From: JALYRV01 sp040902895
GTDB taxonomy: Bacteria > Acidobacteriota > Vicinamibacteria > Vicinamibacterales > SCN-69-37
Direction of reading: 5' to 3'
Length of the DNA: 64,000 nucleotides
Assembly (NCBI GenBank): GCA_040902895.1
Contig: JBBDWL010000138.1
Location: 181,535 to 245,534 of the forward strand
A program made the position numbers and the translations under genes. Below, one piece after another: positions 17,591-23,752 of this stretch (its first letter is position 1; the number at the start of each line of letters is the position of its first letter). The notes beneath the pieces are model-generated. The model saw only the letters and a list, made by a program, of their open reading frames with translations, was not told the origin of the DNA and searched no databases.

Positions 17591-18426
17591 GCCCGCCTTC
17601 GCTTTCGCTCCGGCGTGGCCCGCCTTCGCTCTGGCTCCGGCGTGGCCCGCCTTCGCTCTGGCTCCGGCGTGGCCTGCTTCCGCCGGCGTCGCGGTCCTTC
17701 CGCCTTCGCAGAACGCTTCGGCGGACCGCCGGAGCCTTGGCGGCGGCGGTTGGCGCCCAGTGCCTTGTAGTAATCACAGTCGGCCCGCACCGCGCAGCGG
17801 TCGCAGAGCGGCCTGGGGCGGCAGATGCGGCGGCCGTGAAGAATCAGCACGTCGGACGCAAGCACCCACTTGTCGTCCTGCAGCGCCCCGGTGAGCTGCG
17901 CTTCGACGACTTCAGGGTCGTCGCTGTTCGCGATGCCGATGCGATTGGCGACGCGCAGGACGTGCCGATCGACCGGCAGACCGGGCACGCCGAACGCATG
18001 TCCCAGGACGACATTGGCGGTCTTGCGGCCGACGCCCGGCAACGCGGTCAGCTTGTCCATGTCGGCCGGCACCTCGCCGCCGTGGCGCTCGACGAGCGCG
18101 GCCGACAGTCCGGCGAGCGCGCGCGCCTTGGCGCGAAAGAACCCGGTGGGCACGAGTTGCGGCTGGAGTTCATCGGTCGTCGCGCGCGACAGCGCACGCG
18201 CATCGGGATAGCGCTCGAAGAGCGCGGGCGTCACAGTATTCACGCGCGCGTCGGTCGATTGCGCCGAGAGCACGGTTGCGACGAGCAGTTCGTAGGCGTT
18301 TGTGAAGTGCAGCTCTGTCCACGCCCCGGGATGCTGCTTCGCCAGCGCGTCGATCACGCGCTTCACCTTCGCCGACACCGGCCGCCACATCGGCTTCGCC
18401 TTCTTCACCGCCTTGGCTTTCGGCAT
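17587..18426 (-). CDS. nth: endonuclease III with a repetitive basic C-terminal tail
   Basis: This base-excision-repair glycosylase/lyase removes oxidised pyrimidines. It shows TVLSAQSTDARVN near residue 50, the helix-hairpin-helix ALPGVGRKTANVV with the catalytic Lys, the catalytic Asp in LPVDRHVLR, and a four-Cys [4Fe-4S] loop C-X6-C-X2-C-X5-C (CRPRPLCDRCAVRADC). The conserved enzyme ends near residue 220. About 60 further residues are very basic and finish in three copies of a nine-residue unit (ATPEPERRR-like) encoded by a 27-bp tandem repeat. Such a tail could bind DNA or be a neutral expansion. Confidence 0.93.
   Translation of the reverse strand: MPKAKAVKKAKPMWRPVSAKVKRVIDALAKQHPGAWTELHFTNAYELLVATVLSAQSTDARVNTVTPALFERYPDARALSRATTDELQPQLVPTGFFRAKARALAGLSAALVERHGGEVPADMDKLTALPGVGRKTANVVLGHAFGVPGLPVDRHVLRVANRIGIANSDDPEVVEAQLTGALQDDKWVLASDVLILHGRRICRPRPLCDRCAVRADCDYYKALGANRRRQGSGGPPKRSAKAEGPRRRRKQATPEPERRRATPEPERRRATPERKRRRA
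17592..17672. repeat. 27-bp in-frame tandem repeat (three copies) at the 3' end of nth
   Basis: Units lie at 17592-17618, 17619-17645 and 17646-17672. The second and third are identical, and the first differs at three positions. Because 27 is a multiple of three, copy-number change adds or removes nine residues rich in Arg, Pro and Glu without a frameshift. Confidence 0.9.
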
Positions 18427-18455
18427 CCGGGGATCCTAGCAGTGGAGAACAGCCC

Positions 18456-18574
18456 AATGTAAATCGTAGATTGGAAATAGCATTGTCTATTGAGCTATTG
18501 GCCCGTCTCGGCGTCTCGGCGCGACAGCACAATGGCGCACTAGACAATGCTATTTACAATTTACGATTTACATT
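18456..18574. repeat. inverted-repeat element with 34-bp arms filling the nth/Y-polymerase junction
   Basis: The arm 18456-18489 matches the reverse complement of 18541-18574 at 32 of 34 positions. The arms are AT-rich in a GC-rich genome and enclose 51 GC-rich bases. The right arm runs into the preceding gene and supplies its TAA stop codon. No clear target-site duplication is seen. It is either a MITE-like mobile hairpin or a large terminator-type structure. Confidence 0.8.
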
Positions 18575-19614
18575 GCACGTTCTAAACGTGTGGCGAACAA
18601 CTCAAGTTGTGGCGCGATGGGGCAGAGCGCCGTCAGCGAGACCGCGGCTTCGATCAGCTCGCGGCCGGGATGCAGGAGGCGCCGCGCGAGCAGGTCGACG
18701 TGCTCGCCGATTTCTTGGCTGCTCGTCACCGGCGGAACGATGCCGACGCGGATGCGCTCGCCGGCGGTGTCGCGGACCCGCAGCCGGATTTGCCGCGCGG
18801 CATGCCCCGATCGCCGAAGCGCCGCTGCCGCCTGATCCGACAGCTGCATGATCGCGCCACGCGCCTGCGTGGCTCCGCACGATCCAAAACGCGCGGCGCG
18901 GACGATGCCCTTCGCGGCCTCATCGGCGGCGACCGGTCGATCGTCGAGGCCGAGCGCGTGGCGCGCGAAGATGCGGCCGCCGCGGCCAAGCATGTCGTGC
19001 AGGACTTCTTCGTCGAGCGCCGCCAGATCGCCGAGCGTGGTAATGCCCCGCGCTCGCAGCCGTGCCGCCGCGTCGTCACCGAGCCCCGGCATCCGCTCGA
19101 TCGCAATCGGCGCAAGCAGGCGTGCCTCGTATCCAGGCAGCACGATGAGCATGCCGGCCGGCGACATGAGGTGTGACGCGATTGCCGCAACGGCTTTCGT
19201 GGCGCCGGCGCCGATGGCCATCGCAATTCCGAAATCGCGCTGCACGGCCTCCCGCACGTCTTCGATTGACGGCCGCGTGGCGCGAGCGCCGCCATCAAGG
19301 AGCAGCCACGCCTCGTCGACGGCGGTCCATTCGATCGTGTGTGTGATGCGGCGCAGGCGTTCGTCAATCTGCGCGGAGACTTCGAGATAACGCTCGATCG
19401 CGCCCGAGACGCACACCGCATCCGGGGCGAGTGCGCGAGCGGCGGCCGTGCGCATGCCTGTATGCACGCCGCGGGCGCGCGCCTCGACCGACGCGGCGGC
19501 AACCGTGCCGCGGTCGACCGCGGCGCCGATGATGAGTGGGCGGTTCGCGAGGTCTGGACGCGCCGCCCGCTCGACGGCGATGAAGAAGTCGGTGAGCTGG
19601 ACGTGCGCGATCAC
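18568..19614 (-). CDS. divergent Y-family DNA polymerase-like protein, one catalytic Asp missing
   Basis: The 348-residue protein aligns by pattern with DinB/ImuB proteins. It has the N-terminal strand and FF(A)xVE helix (HVQLTDFFIAVE), the AVDEAW acidic pair (Asp100, Glu101), the finger region GIAMAIGAGATKAVA, and a helix-hairpin-helix thumb (MPGLGDDAAARLRARGITTLGDL). In active enzymes the first strand reads HVDxD. Here the catalytic Asp is Gln6 and the next Asp is Thr8, so the protein is predicted to be inactive or altered, as in ImuB. The start is a GTG. It is the last gene of a lexA-DUF3467 operon, pointing to a role in SOS mutagenesis or repair. Confidence 0.8.
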   Translation of the reverse strand: MIAHVQLTDFFIAVERAARPDLANRPLIIGAAVDRGTVAAASVEARARGVHTGMRTAAARALAPDAVCVSGAIERYLEVSAQIDERLRRITHTIEWTAVDEAWLLLDGGARATRPSIEDVREAVQRDFGIAMAIGAGATKAVAAIASHLMSPAGMLIVLPGYEARLLAPIAIERMPGLGDDAAARLRARGITTLGDLAALDEEVLHDMLGRGGRIFARHALGLDDRPVAADEAAKGIVRAARFGSCGATQARGAIMQLSDQAAAALRRSGHAARQIRLRVRDTAGERIRVGIVPPVTSSQEIGEHVDLLARRLLHPGRELIEAAVSLTALCPIAPQLELFATRLERAM

Positions 19615-19624
19615 GAGACCGACC

Positions 19625-19927
19625 TTAATGCACGGGATTCTTGGCGCCGGCCGAATCTGCGTAGGCCCGCAGGTGCTCCTGCAGGGCCGTAATGAGGCCC
19701 GGTACGACCGAGACCGGCAGCACGATGCGCGATCGCACGGGCGCCCGGATGATGTGGTCCGCCTCGGCGTCCTTGATGTCGCGCTCGGAGAGCGGCAGCA
19801 CCTCGCAGAACGACAGCGTAATGTCGAACGGCGTGTGCGCGATGGCGCAGAAATTCGAATACACCCGCGGTGGCTCGTGGCCCTCTTCAGGCACGATTGT
19901 GAAATTAATCTGCTTATTCGTATTCAT
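19625..19927 (-). CDS. DUF3467 family protein
   Basis: This 100-residue protein has the hallmarks of the small DUF3467 family: VYSNFCAIAHTPFDITLSFCEV followed by a polar middle and a conserved PVSVVPGLITALQEHL helix. The family has no established biochemical role. It begins two bases after the lexA stop and ends ten bases before the Y-family gene, so it is firmly inside the putative SOS operon and may act with one of its neighbours. No signal peptide or membrane segment is present. Confidence 0.85.
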   Translation of the reverse strand: MNTNKQINFTIVPEEGHEPPRVYSNFCAIAHTPFDITLSFCEVLPLSERDIKDAEADHIIRAPVRSRIVLPVSVVPGLITALQEHLRAYADSAGAKNPVH

Positions 19928-19929
19928 CC

Positions 19930-20535
19930 TCAGTACCTGCGCATCACGCCGATGACGACGCCCTGCACCTGAATCTGCTCGGGATCGAACAGCATCGGCT
20001 GCATCGCGGGATTCGCCGGCTGCAGGCGGATGCGCCCGTGCTCTCGGTAGAACTTCTTGAGCGTGACGTCGGCCCCGCCGACGAGCGCAATCACCATCTC
20101 GCCGTTCTCGGCCGTCTTGCGATCTTCGACGATGACGTAGTCGCCGTCGCGGATCTGTTCGTCGATCATCGAGTCGCCCTTGACGCGCAGCACGTAGGTA
20201 TCCCGCTTGCCCACGAGATCGTCGGGCACGTTGATCGTTTCGGCTCCCGTGATGGCCTCGATTGGCGCGCCGGCCGCGACGTAGCCGAGCAGCGGCACCT
20301 CGACCGAGCGGGTGCCGACGCGCGCCGGGATCAGTTCGACCGATCGGCTGCGATTCCAGGAGCGCTTGATGAAGCCCTTTTCCTGCAGATTCGTGAGGTG
20401 CTTATGGACCGTGGCCAGCGACGACAGCCCGAACCGGCGGCCAATCTCTTCGAGACTCGGCGCGTACCCGTGCTGCTGAATGAAATCGTTGAGGTAATCG
20501 AGAATCTCGCGTTGGCGTTTGGTCAGTGGTAGCAC
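19930..20535 (-). CDS. lexA: LexA repressor
   Basis: LexA represses DNA-damage genes and inactivates itself when RecA filaments form. The 201-residue protein has a winged-helix DNA-binding domain (residues 1-66, REILDYLNDFIQQHGYAPSLEEIG), the Ala88-Gly89 cleavage site in GYVAAGAP, catalytic Ser122 in KGDSMIDEQI and catalytic Lys160 in VTLKKF. The start is GTG, preceded by GGAAGGGG. A strong promoter with an overlapping dyad lies directly upstream, as expected for autoregulation. DUF3467 and a Y-family polymerase-like gene follow closely. Confidence 0.95.
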   Translation of the reverse strand: MLPLTKRQREILDYLNDFIQQHGYAPSLEEIGRRFGLSSLATVHKHLTNLQEKGFIKRSWNRSRSVELIPARVGTRSVEVPLLGYVAAGAPIEAITGAETINVPDDLVGKRDTYVLRVKGDSMIDEQIRDGDYVIVEDRKTAENGEMVIALVGGADVTLKKFYREHGRIRLQPANPAMQPMLFDPEQIQVQGVVIGVMRRY

Positions 20536-20555
20536 AGCAGCCCCTTCCAGCCGCC

Positions 20556-20584
20556 ACTTTACGCAAAGGAAAAGCGAAAGTCAA
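20556..20584 (-). promoter_or_regulatory. lexA promoter with a possible LexA operator
   Basis: On the minus strand TTGACT (20579-20584) and TAAAGT (20556-20561) are separated by exactly 17 bases, a near-consensus sigma-70 promoter placing transcription start near 20549, just before the GTG. The spacer contains a dyad: ACTTTACGC at 20556-20564 facing GCGAAAGT at 20574-20581. A repressor bound there would block both boxes. The promoter is well supported. The assignment of the dyad to LexA is inference from its position. Confidence 0.65.
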
Positions 20585-20811
20585 CTGTCCTTCCAGGCAC
20601 GCCACCGCCACCAAAGAACCTGGGTAAGCCGGAAGGCCAAGAAGCAGGCGAAGAAAGGCTAGAGCGCCTCAGTGTTCCTCCGCCATCCGACTACGGCGGG
20701 GGCTGGAAAGACGCGGCCTGGCGGCGTCTGGCTGATTCGGCATGATCGAATCGTAGGGTGTTCCCACCAGAGCGCTGTGCAGTTAAGGACAGGTCAGAAC
20801 CTGAAGAGGCG

Positions 20812-20967
20812 TTAGCGACGTCTGGCCGGCTTTTTCGCGTCGTACACCCTGAGCGCCTCGAGCGCCCTCCTGATCTTGACTTGCAGCCTAAGACCTGTCC
20901 GAACATGCCGGTCTAATTCGACCAGCAAGTCACGGACACGGCGTTCCGGCAGAGACACTCGGCGCAT
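20812..20967 (-). CDS. small basic helical ORF (51 aa), similar to the neighbouring 71-aa ORF
   Basis: An ATG-to-TAA reading frame encodes a very basic, helix-prone peptide containing RRVRDLLVELDRHVRTG and LQVKIRRALEAL. Its core lines up without gaps with the next ORF upstream on the same strand (VR-x-LL-x3-DR-x4-G-x2-LQ-x5-AL), suggesting tandem paralogues. It lies in an 866-base region between lexA and the sigma factor with lower GC than its surroundings. No family is recognised. Expression is unproven and chance similarity cannot be excluded. Confidence 0.45.
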   Translation of the reverse strand: MRRVSLPERRVRDLLVELDRHVRTGLRLQVKIRRALEALRVYDAKKPARRR

Positions 20968-21077
20968 GGGCGGGAGTATAGAAAGAATCGGCCCCTGCCG
21001 TCTATCTGCCTACCTCAGCCTTAGGTGTTGGGTTTGTGAACGCACCAATTGCCGCTCCGCGACACAGCCGTCCGGTT

Positions 21078-21293
21078 CTATTTCTTTCGAACCTTGCGGC
21101 TCATCTTCTGGCGCCGCAGCCTGTCGTCGGCCGTGGGCTGGTCGGCCACACCCTGCCGGAAATGTTCTATAAGTGCTTGTTTGGCAAGAGCTTGCAGCTT
21201 TGCGCCTTCCGCGAACAGGCGGTCGGCTTTGCGCAAAAGGGCGCGTACCTCCCGTGAAGATACGGGTGGTGGACGCAGGGAGCGAGGAGGCAT
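21078..21293 (-). CDS. small basic helical ORF (71 aa), possible paralogue of the 51-aa ORF
   Basis: The ATG at 21293 opens a 71-residue frame with a Pro-rich start and a central amphipathic helix SREVRALLRKADRLFAEG followed by LQALAKQALIEHF. It ends in a cluster of Lys and Arg (RRQKMSRKVRKK). It shares spaced identities with the 51-residue ORF 110 bases downstream. The two could be antitoxin-like, DNA-binding or decayed products. Nothing in the sequence decides this. Confidence 0.5.
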   Translation of the reverse strand: MPPRSLRPPPVSSREVRALLRKADRLFAEGAKLQALAKQALIEHFRQGVADQPTADDRLRRQKMSRKVRKK

Positions 21294-21401
21294 TGGTTTC
21301 CGAGCGTACGCAATTGTGGTTCCACCTCGACAAATTTGATCGGCTTAACCAACTGACGCGTGGTGTGGTCTAAATTCTCAGTCAGTGCAGCAGGTTACGC
21401 C

Positions 21402-22034
21402 GTGCCGATCAAAATCGCTCAGCTCTCACGCTCGCTCGAGTGGGGTGGCGCGACACCCGGAACCGCCCGTGTGATCGACGCGCCCGGTTCCACCGATCTT
21501 GCCGATGCGGACGATCGCGTCATCGTCGCGGCGTTTCAGGCGGGCCACGAAGCGGCGTTCGACGTCATCGTGGGCCGCCATCAGCGTCACGTGTACCAGA
21601 TCTGCTACCGCTTCGTGAACAACCACGAGGACGCCGCCGACCTCGCGCAGGATGTGTTCGTGCGGGCCTACCGCGGGCTCAGGAAATTCAAAGGTGACGC
21701 TGCGCTCGGCACGTGGCTGTATCGCGTGGCCGTGAACACGTCGCTCAACAAGGTCGCCATCAAGCGCCCCGTCATGGAGCCGCTCGACGCCGCGCCGCGC
21801 GTGGAAACGCGCGGCGAGCATCCCGATGCCGCCCTGATGCGCGGCGAGGACGCCGTTCGCGTGCGCAATGCCATCAAGCGGCTTCCGCCGCGGCAGCGCG
21901 CGACGCTGGTGCTGCGCATGTATCGCGAGCTGCCGCACGAAGAGATCGCCGCGATCCTCGGCAGCTCGGTGGGCGCGGTCAAAGCGAACTTCTTTCATGC
22001 ACTCGCGAATTTGAGAAAGCAGCTGTCGAAATGA
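21402..22034 (+). CDS. RNA polymerase sigma factor, ECF subfamily
   Basis: The GTG at 21402 gives 210 residues. An alternative GTG at 21360 would add 14 poorly conserved ones. Region 2 is clear (FDVIVGRHQRHVYQICYRFVNNHEDAADLAQDVFVRAYRGL, split across helices 2.1-2.2), followed by KGDAALGTWLYRVAVN, and region 4 contains LPPRQRATLVLRMYRELPHEEIAAIL with a helix-turn-helix. The stop overlaps the start of a membrane-anchored downstream protein (ATGA), the usual arrangement for a sigma/anti-sigma pair. The trigger is unknown. Confidence 0.93.
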   Translation: MPIKIAQLSRSLEWGGATPGTARVIDAPGSTDLADADDRVIVAAFQAGHEAAFDVIVGRHQRHVYQICYRFVNNHEDAADLAQDVFVRAYRGLRKFKGDAALGTWLYRVAVNTSLNKVAIKRPVMEPLDAAPRVETRGEHPDAALMRGEDAVRVRNAIKRLPPRQRATLVLRMYRELPHEEIAAILGSSVGAVKANFFHALANLRKQLSK

Positions 22035-22525
22035 ACGACCAGGAACATGACGACTTGATCGACCGCGTGGCGACGGCGCTTGACGTGCCCGAGCCGTCGC
22101 CGTTGTTTTGGGATCATTTCCCGGGCCGCGTACGGGCGGCGGTGCAGGCCGCGCCGGCCGGCGCGCGATTGGGATGGTGGAACCGGCGTGCCGTTCTCAT
22201 CGCGCTGTCGGCATCGGTGGCCGTGGCGGTCGCGTCATGGACGTACGTCCGCAACACATCCGACACGAACGATGCGCCGCCGGCCGTCATTGTCGTGAAC
22301 GGCGCCCCGGTGGACGACTGGTCCGATCTGGACGCCGAGAGCGGCTGGGCCATCGTGACGTCGGTGGCGGAGTCGGCGGGAGTAGAAGGGCTGCGCGAAG
22401 CGGGATTCGGCGTCGCCCCCGGCGGAGCCGATGCGGCCATCGAGGATCTGACAGACGCCGAGCGCGCGGAACTGATGTTGCTGCTCCGGGCCGAGATGAA
22501 GGGGGACGACGCAGGTGGGCTTTAG
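22031..22525 (+). CDS. membrane protein, probable anti-sigma factor
   Basis: The 164-residue protein starts inside the sigma factor stop codon. It has a short cytoplasmic N-terminus (residues 1-50, DHFPGRVRAAVQAAP), one membrane span (about 54-72, LIALSASVAVAVASW) and an acidic outer domain ending in LTDAERAELMLLLRAEM. No zinc-binding HCC motif of ZAS anti-sigma factors is present. The anti-sigma role therefore rests on gene order and topology, as commonly found in this group of bacteria. Confidence 0.7.
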   Translation: MNDQEHDDLIDRVATALDVPEPSPLFWDHFPGRVRAAVQAAPAGARLGWWNRRAVLIALSASVAVAVASWTYVRNTSDTNDAPPAVIVVNGAPVDDWSDLDAESGWAIVTSVAESAGVEGLREAGFGVAPGGADAAIEDLTDAERAELMLLLRAEMKGDDAGGL

Positions 22526-23054
22526 AACGTTTGCCGTCGTGCTCGCGCCGGCCGCGGCGCTGATACTGTCACTGGCGCCCATGCCGGTCGACGCCCAGTC
22601 TCGCGGCGTCGCGCAGGGCAGGCCCGGCGGCCGCGGTCAGACCGCGGCGCGCCAATTTGGTCCCCGCGAGATTCAGGCCCAGTTCGACGCGTACGTGATC
22701 GGTCAGGCCGAAACCGTGCTCCGCATCTCCGAAGAGCAGTATCCGCAGTTCGTTCGGCGCGTGCGTGCGCTGCAGACCGTACGCCGCACGTCCCGCATGC
22801 AGCGCAACCGGATGATCGGCCAACTCAATCAGATGCTGCGTGCCGGCACGGCCGACGAGACGCGTCTCGTCGAGGCCACCCGAGCCATCGACGAGCACGA
22901 GCGCACCAGGCTGGCGGCCCTCGAGAAGGCCTATGCGGGGATCGACGAGGTGCTGACACCATGGCAGCGCGCGCGGTTTCGCGTGCTCGAGGATCACCTC
23001 GAACAGAAAAAGCTCGAGATGCTGCTTCGAGCCCAGCAAGGGCCCCGGCGCTAG
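22515..23054 (+). CDS. periplasmic Spy/CpxP-like protein
   Basis: Starting at a GTG that overlaps the preceding gene by 11 bases, the 179-residue product has a signal peptide (VVLAPAAALILSLAPMPVDAQ). It then has a Gly/Arg/Gln-rich linker and a helical domain with LRISEEQYPQFVRRVRAL and LTPWQRARFRVLEDHLEQ. The last resembles the LTxxQ repeats of Spy and related envelope-stress sensors. Together with the sigma and anti-sigma genes it probably forms an envelope-stress unit. Confidence 0.7.
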   Translation: MGFRTFAVVLAPAAALILSLAPMPVDAQSRGVAQGRPGGRGQTAARQFGPREIQAQFDAYVIGQAETVLRISEEQYPQFVRRVRALQTVRRTSRMQRNRMIGQLNQMLRAGTADETRLVEATRAIDEHERTRLAALEKAYAGIDEVLTPWQRARFRVLEDHLEQKKLEMLLRAQQGPRR

Positions 23055-23069
23055 CTGCTACACTGGTTT

Positions 23070-23672
23070 GTGCCCCGCCGCGTCATGCTCACCGCCGTTC
23101 TTGCTCCACTATTCAGCATGGGCGTGATCGCCGGCGCATCCGAGCCCCAGAATCGTCGCGACGCCGACGTGATGCAGGCGAAACTCGTGCAGATCGTCGC
23201 ACGCGGCGAAGAGTGTCCATGCCCGCGCCGCCACTCCACGACCATCACCGAGCATGAGGTCAACGGCTACCTGCGTCATCACGCCGCCGAAGACCTTCCC
23301 GACGGTGTCGTCGCGCCGTACATCACCATCGTTGGCGCCGGCCGTGTGGCCGGGCGCGCCATCGTCGATCTCGATCGCGTGCGCACCTCGCGCCAGCGCG
23401 GATGGCTGGATCCTGCTGCGTATCTGACGGGGAAGCTTCCCGTGACGGCCGCCGGCATTCTGCACACGCGCGACGGCATCGGCCGTTTCGAGCTCGAGAC
23501 CGCGACGGTGGGAGGGTTTACGGTGCCGAAGGCGGTGTTGCAGGAACTGCTCACGTACTACTCCCGCTCGCCGGACGATCCGGACGGCCTCAATCTCGAC
23601 GAGACCTTCGAGCTGCCCGCGAAGATCAGAGAGATTCAGGTGGGGAAGTCGGTCGCATACGTGATCCAGTAG
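23070..23672 (+). CDS. secreted protein of unknown function
   Basis: The 200-residue product opens with a plausible signal peptide (MPRRVMLTAVLAPLFSMGVIAGA). The mature part has TEHEVNGYLRHHAAEDLPDGV, then VGAGRVAGRAIVDLD, and a C-terminal half rich in beta strands with PKAVLQELLTYY and ELPAKIREIQVG. This layout resembles proteins of the LmeA/DUF2993 lipid-binding type, but the match is loose. The start is a GTG and the stop lies inside the AT-rich hairpin at 23676. It may belong to the preceding sigma-factor operon, 15 bases downstream. Confidence 0.7.
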   Translation: MPRRVMLTAVLAPLFSMGVIAGASEPQNRRDADVMQAKLVQIVARGEECPCPRRHSTTITEHEVNGYLRHHAAEDLPDGVVAPYITIVGAGRVAGRAIVDLDRVRTSRQRGWLDPAAYLTGKLPVTAAGILHTRDGIGRFELETATVGGFTVPKAVLQELLTYYSRSPDDPDGLNLDETFELPAKIREIQVGKSVAYVIQ

Positions 23673-23675
23673 TTG

Positions 23676-23731
23676 AAAGTTGGTAAATTGAAAGTTGAAA
23701 AGTAATTTTCAATTTTCAACTTACCAACTTT
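23676..23731. repeat. AT-rich inverted repeat between the secreted-protein gene and recG
   Basis: Arms 23676-23701 and 23706-23731 pair at 24 of 26 positions around a 4-base loop. Each arm is built of repeated words such as AAAGTTG and TTGAAA. The hairpin begins four bases after the TAG stop of the upstream gene. It is most likely a terminator-like structure, although no U-tract follows. Confidence 0.8.
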
Positions 23732-23752
23732 GAATTCCAGTTACTCTTAAGC

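Noticed and set aside
17592..17672. Possible CRISPR-like array
   Set aside because: The 27-bp units are directly adjacent with no spacers and lie inside a coding region. This is a tandem repeat.
20691..20906. 71-codon minus-strand frame overlapping the 51-residue small ORF
   Set aside because: Low-complexity Arg/Ser product that conflicts with the better-supported small frame at 20812-20967.
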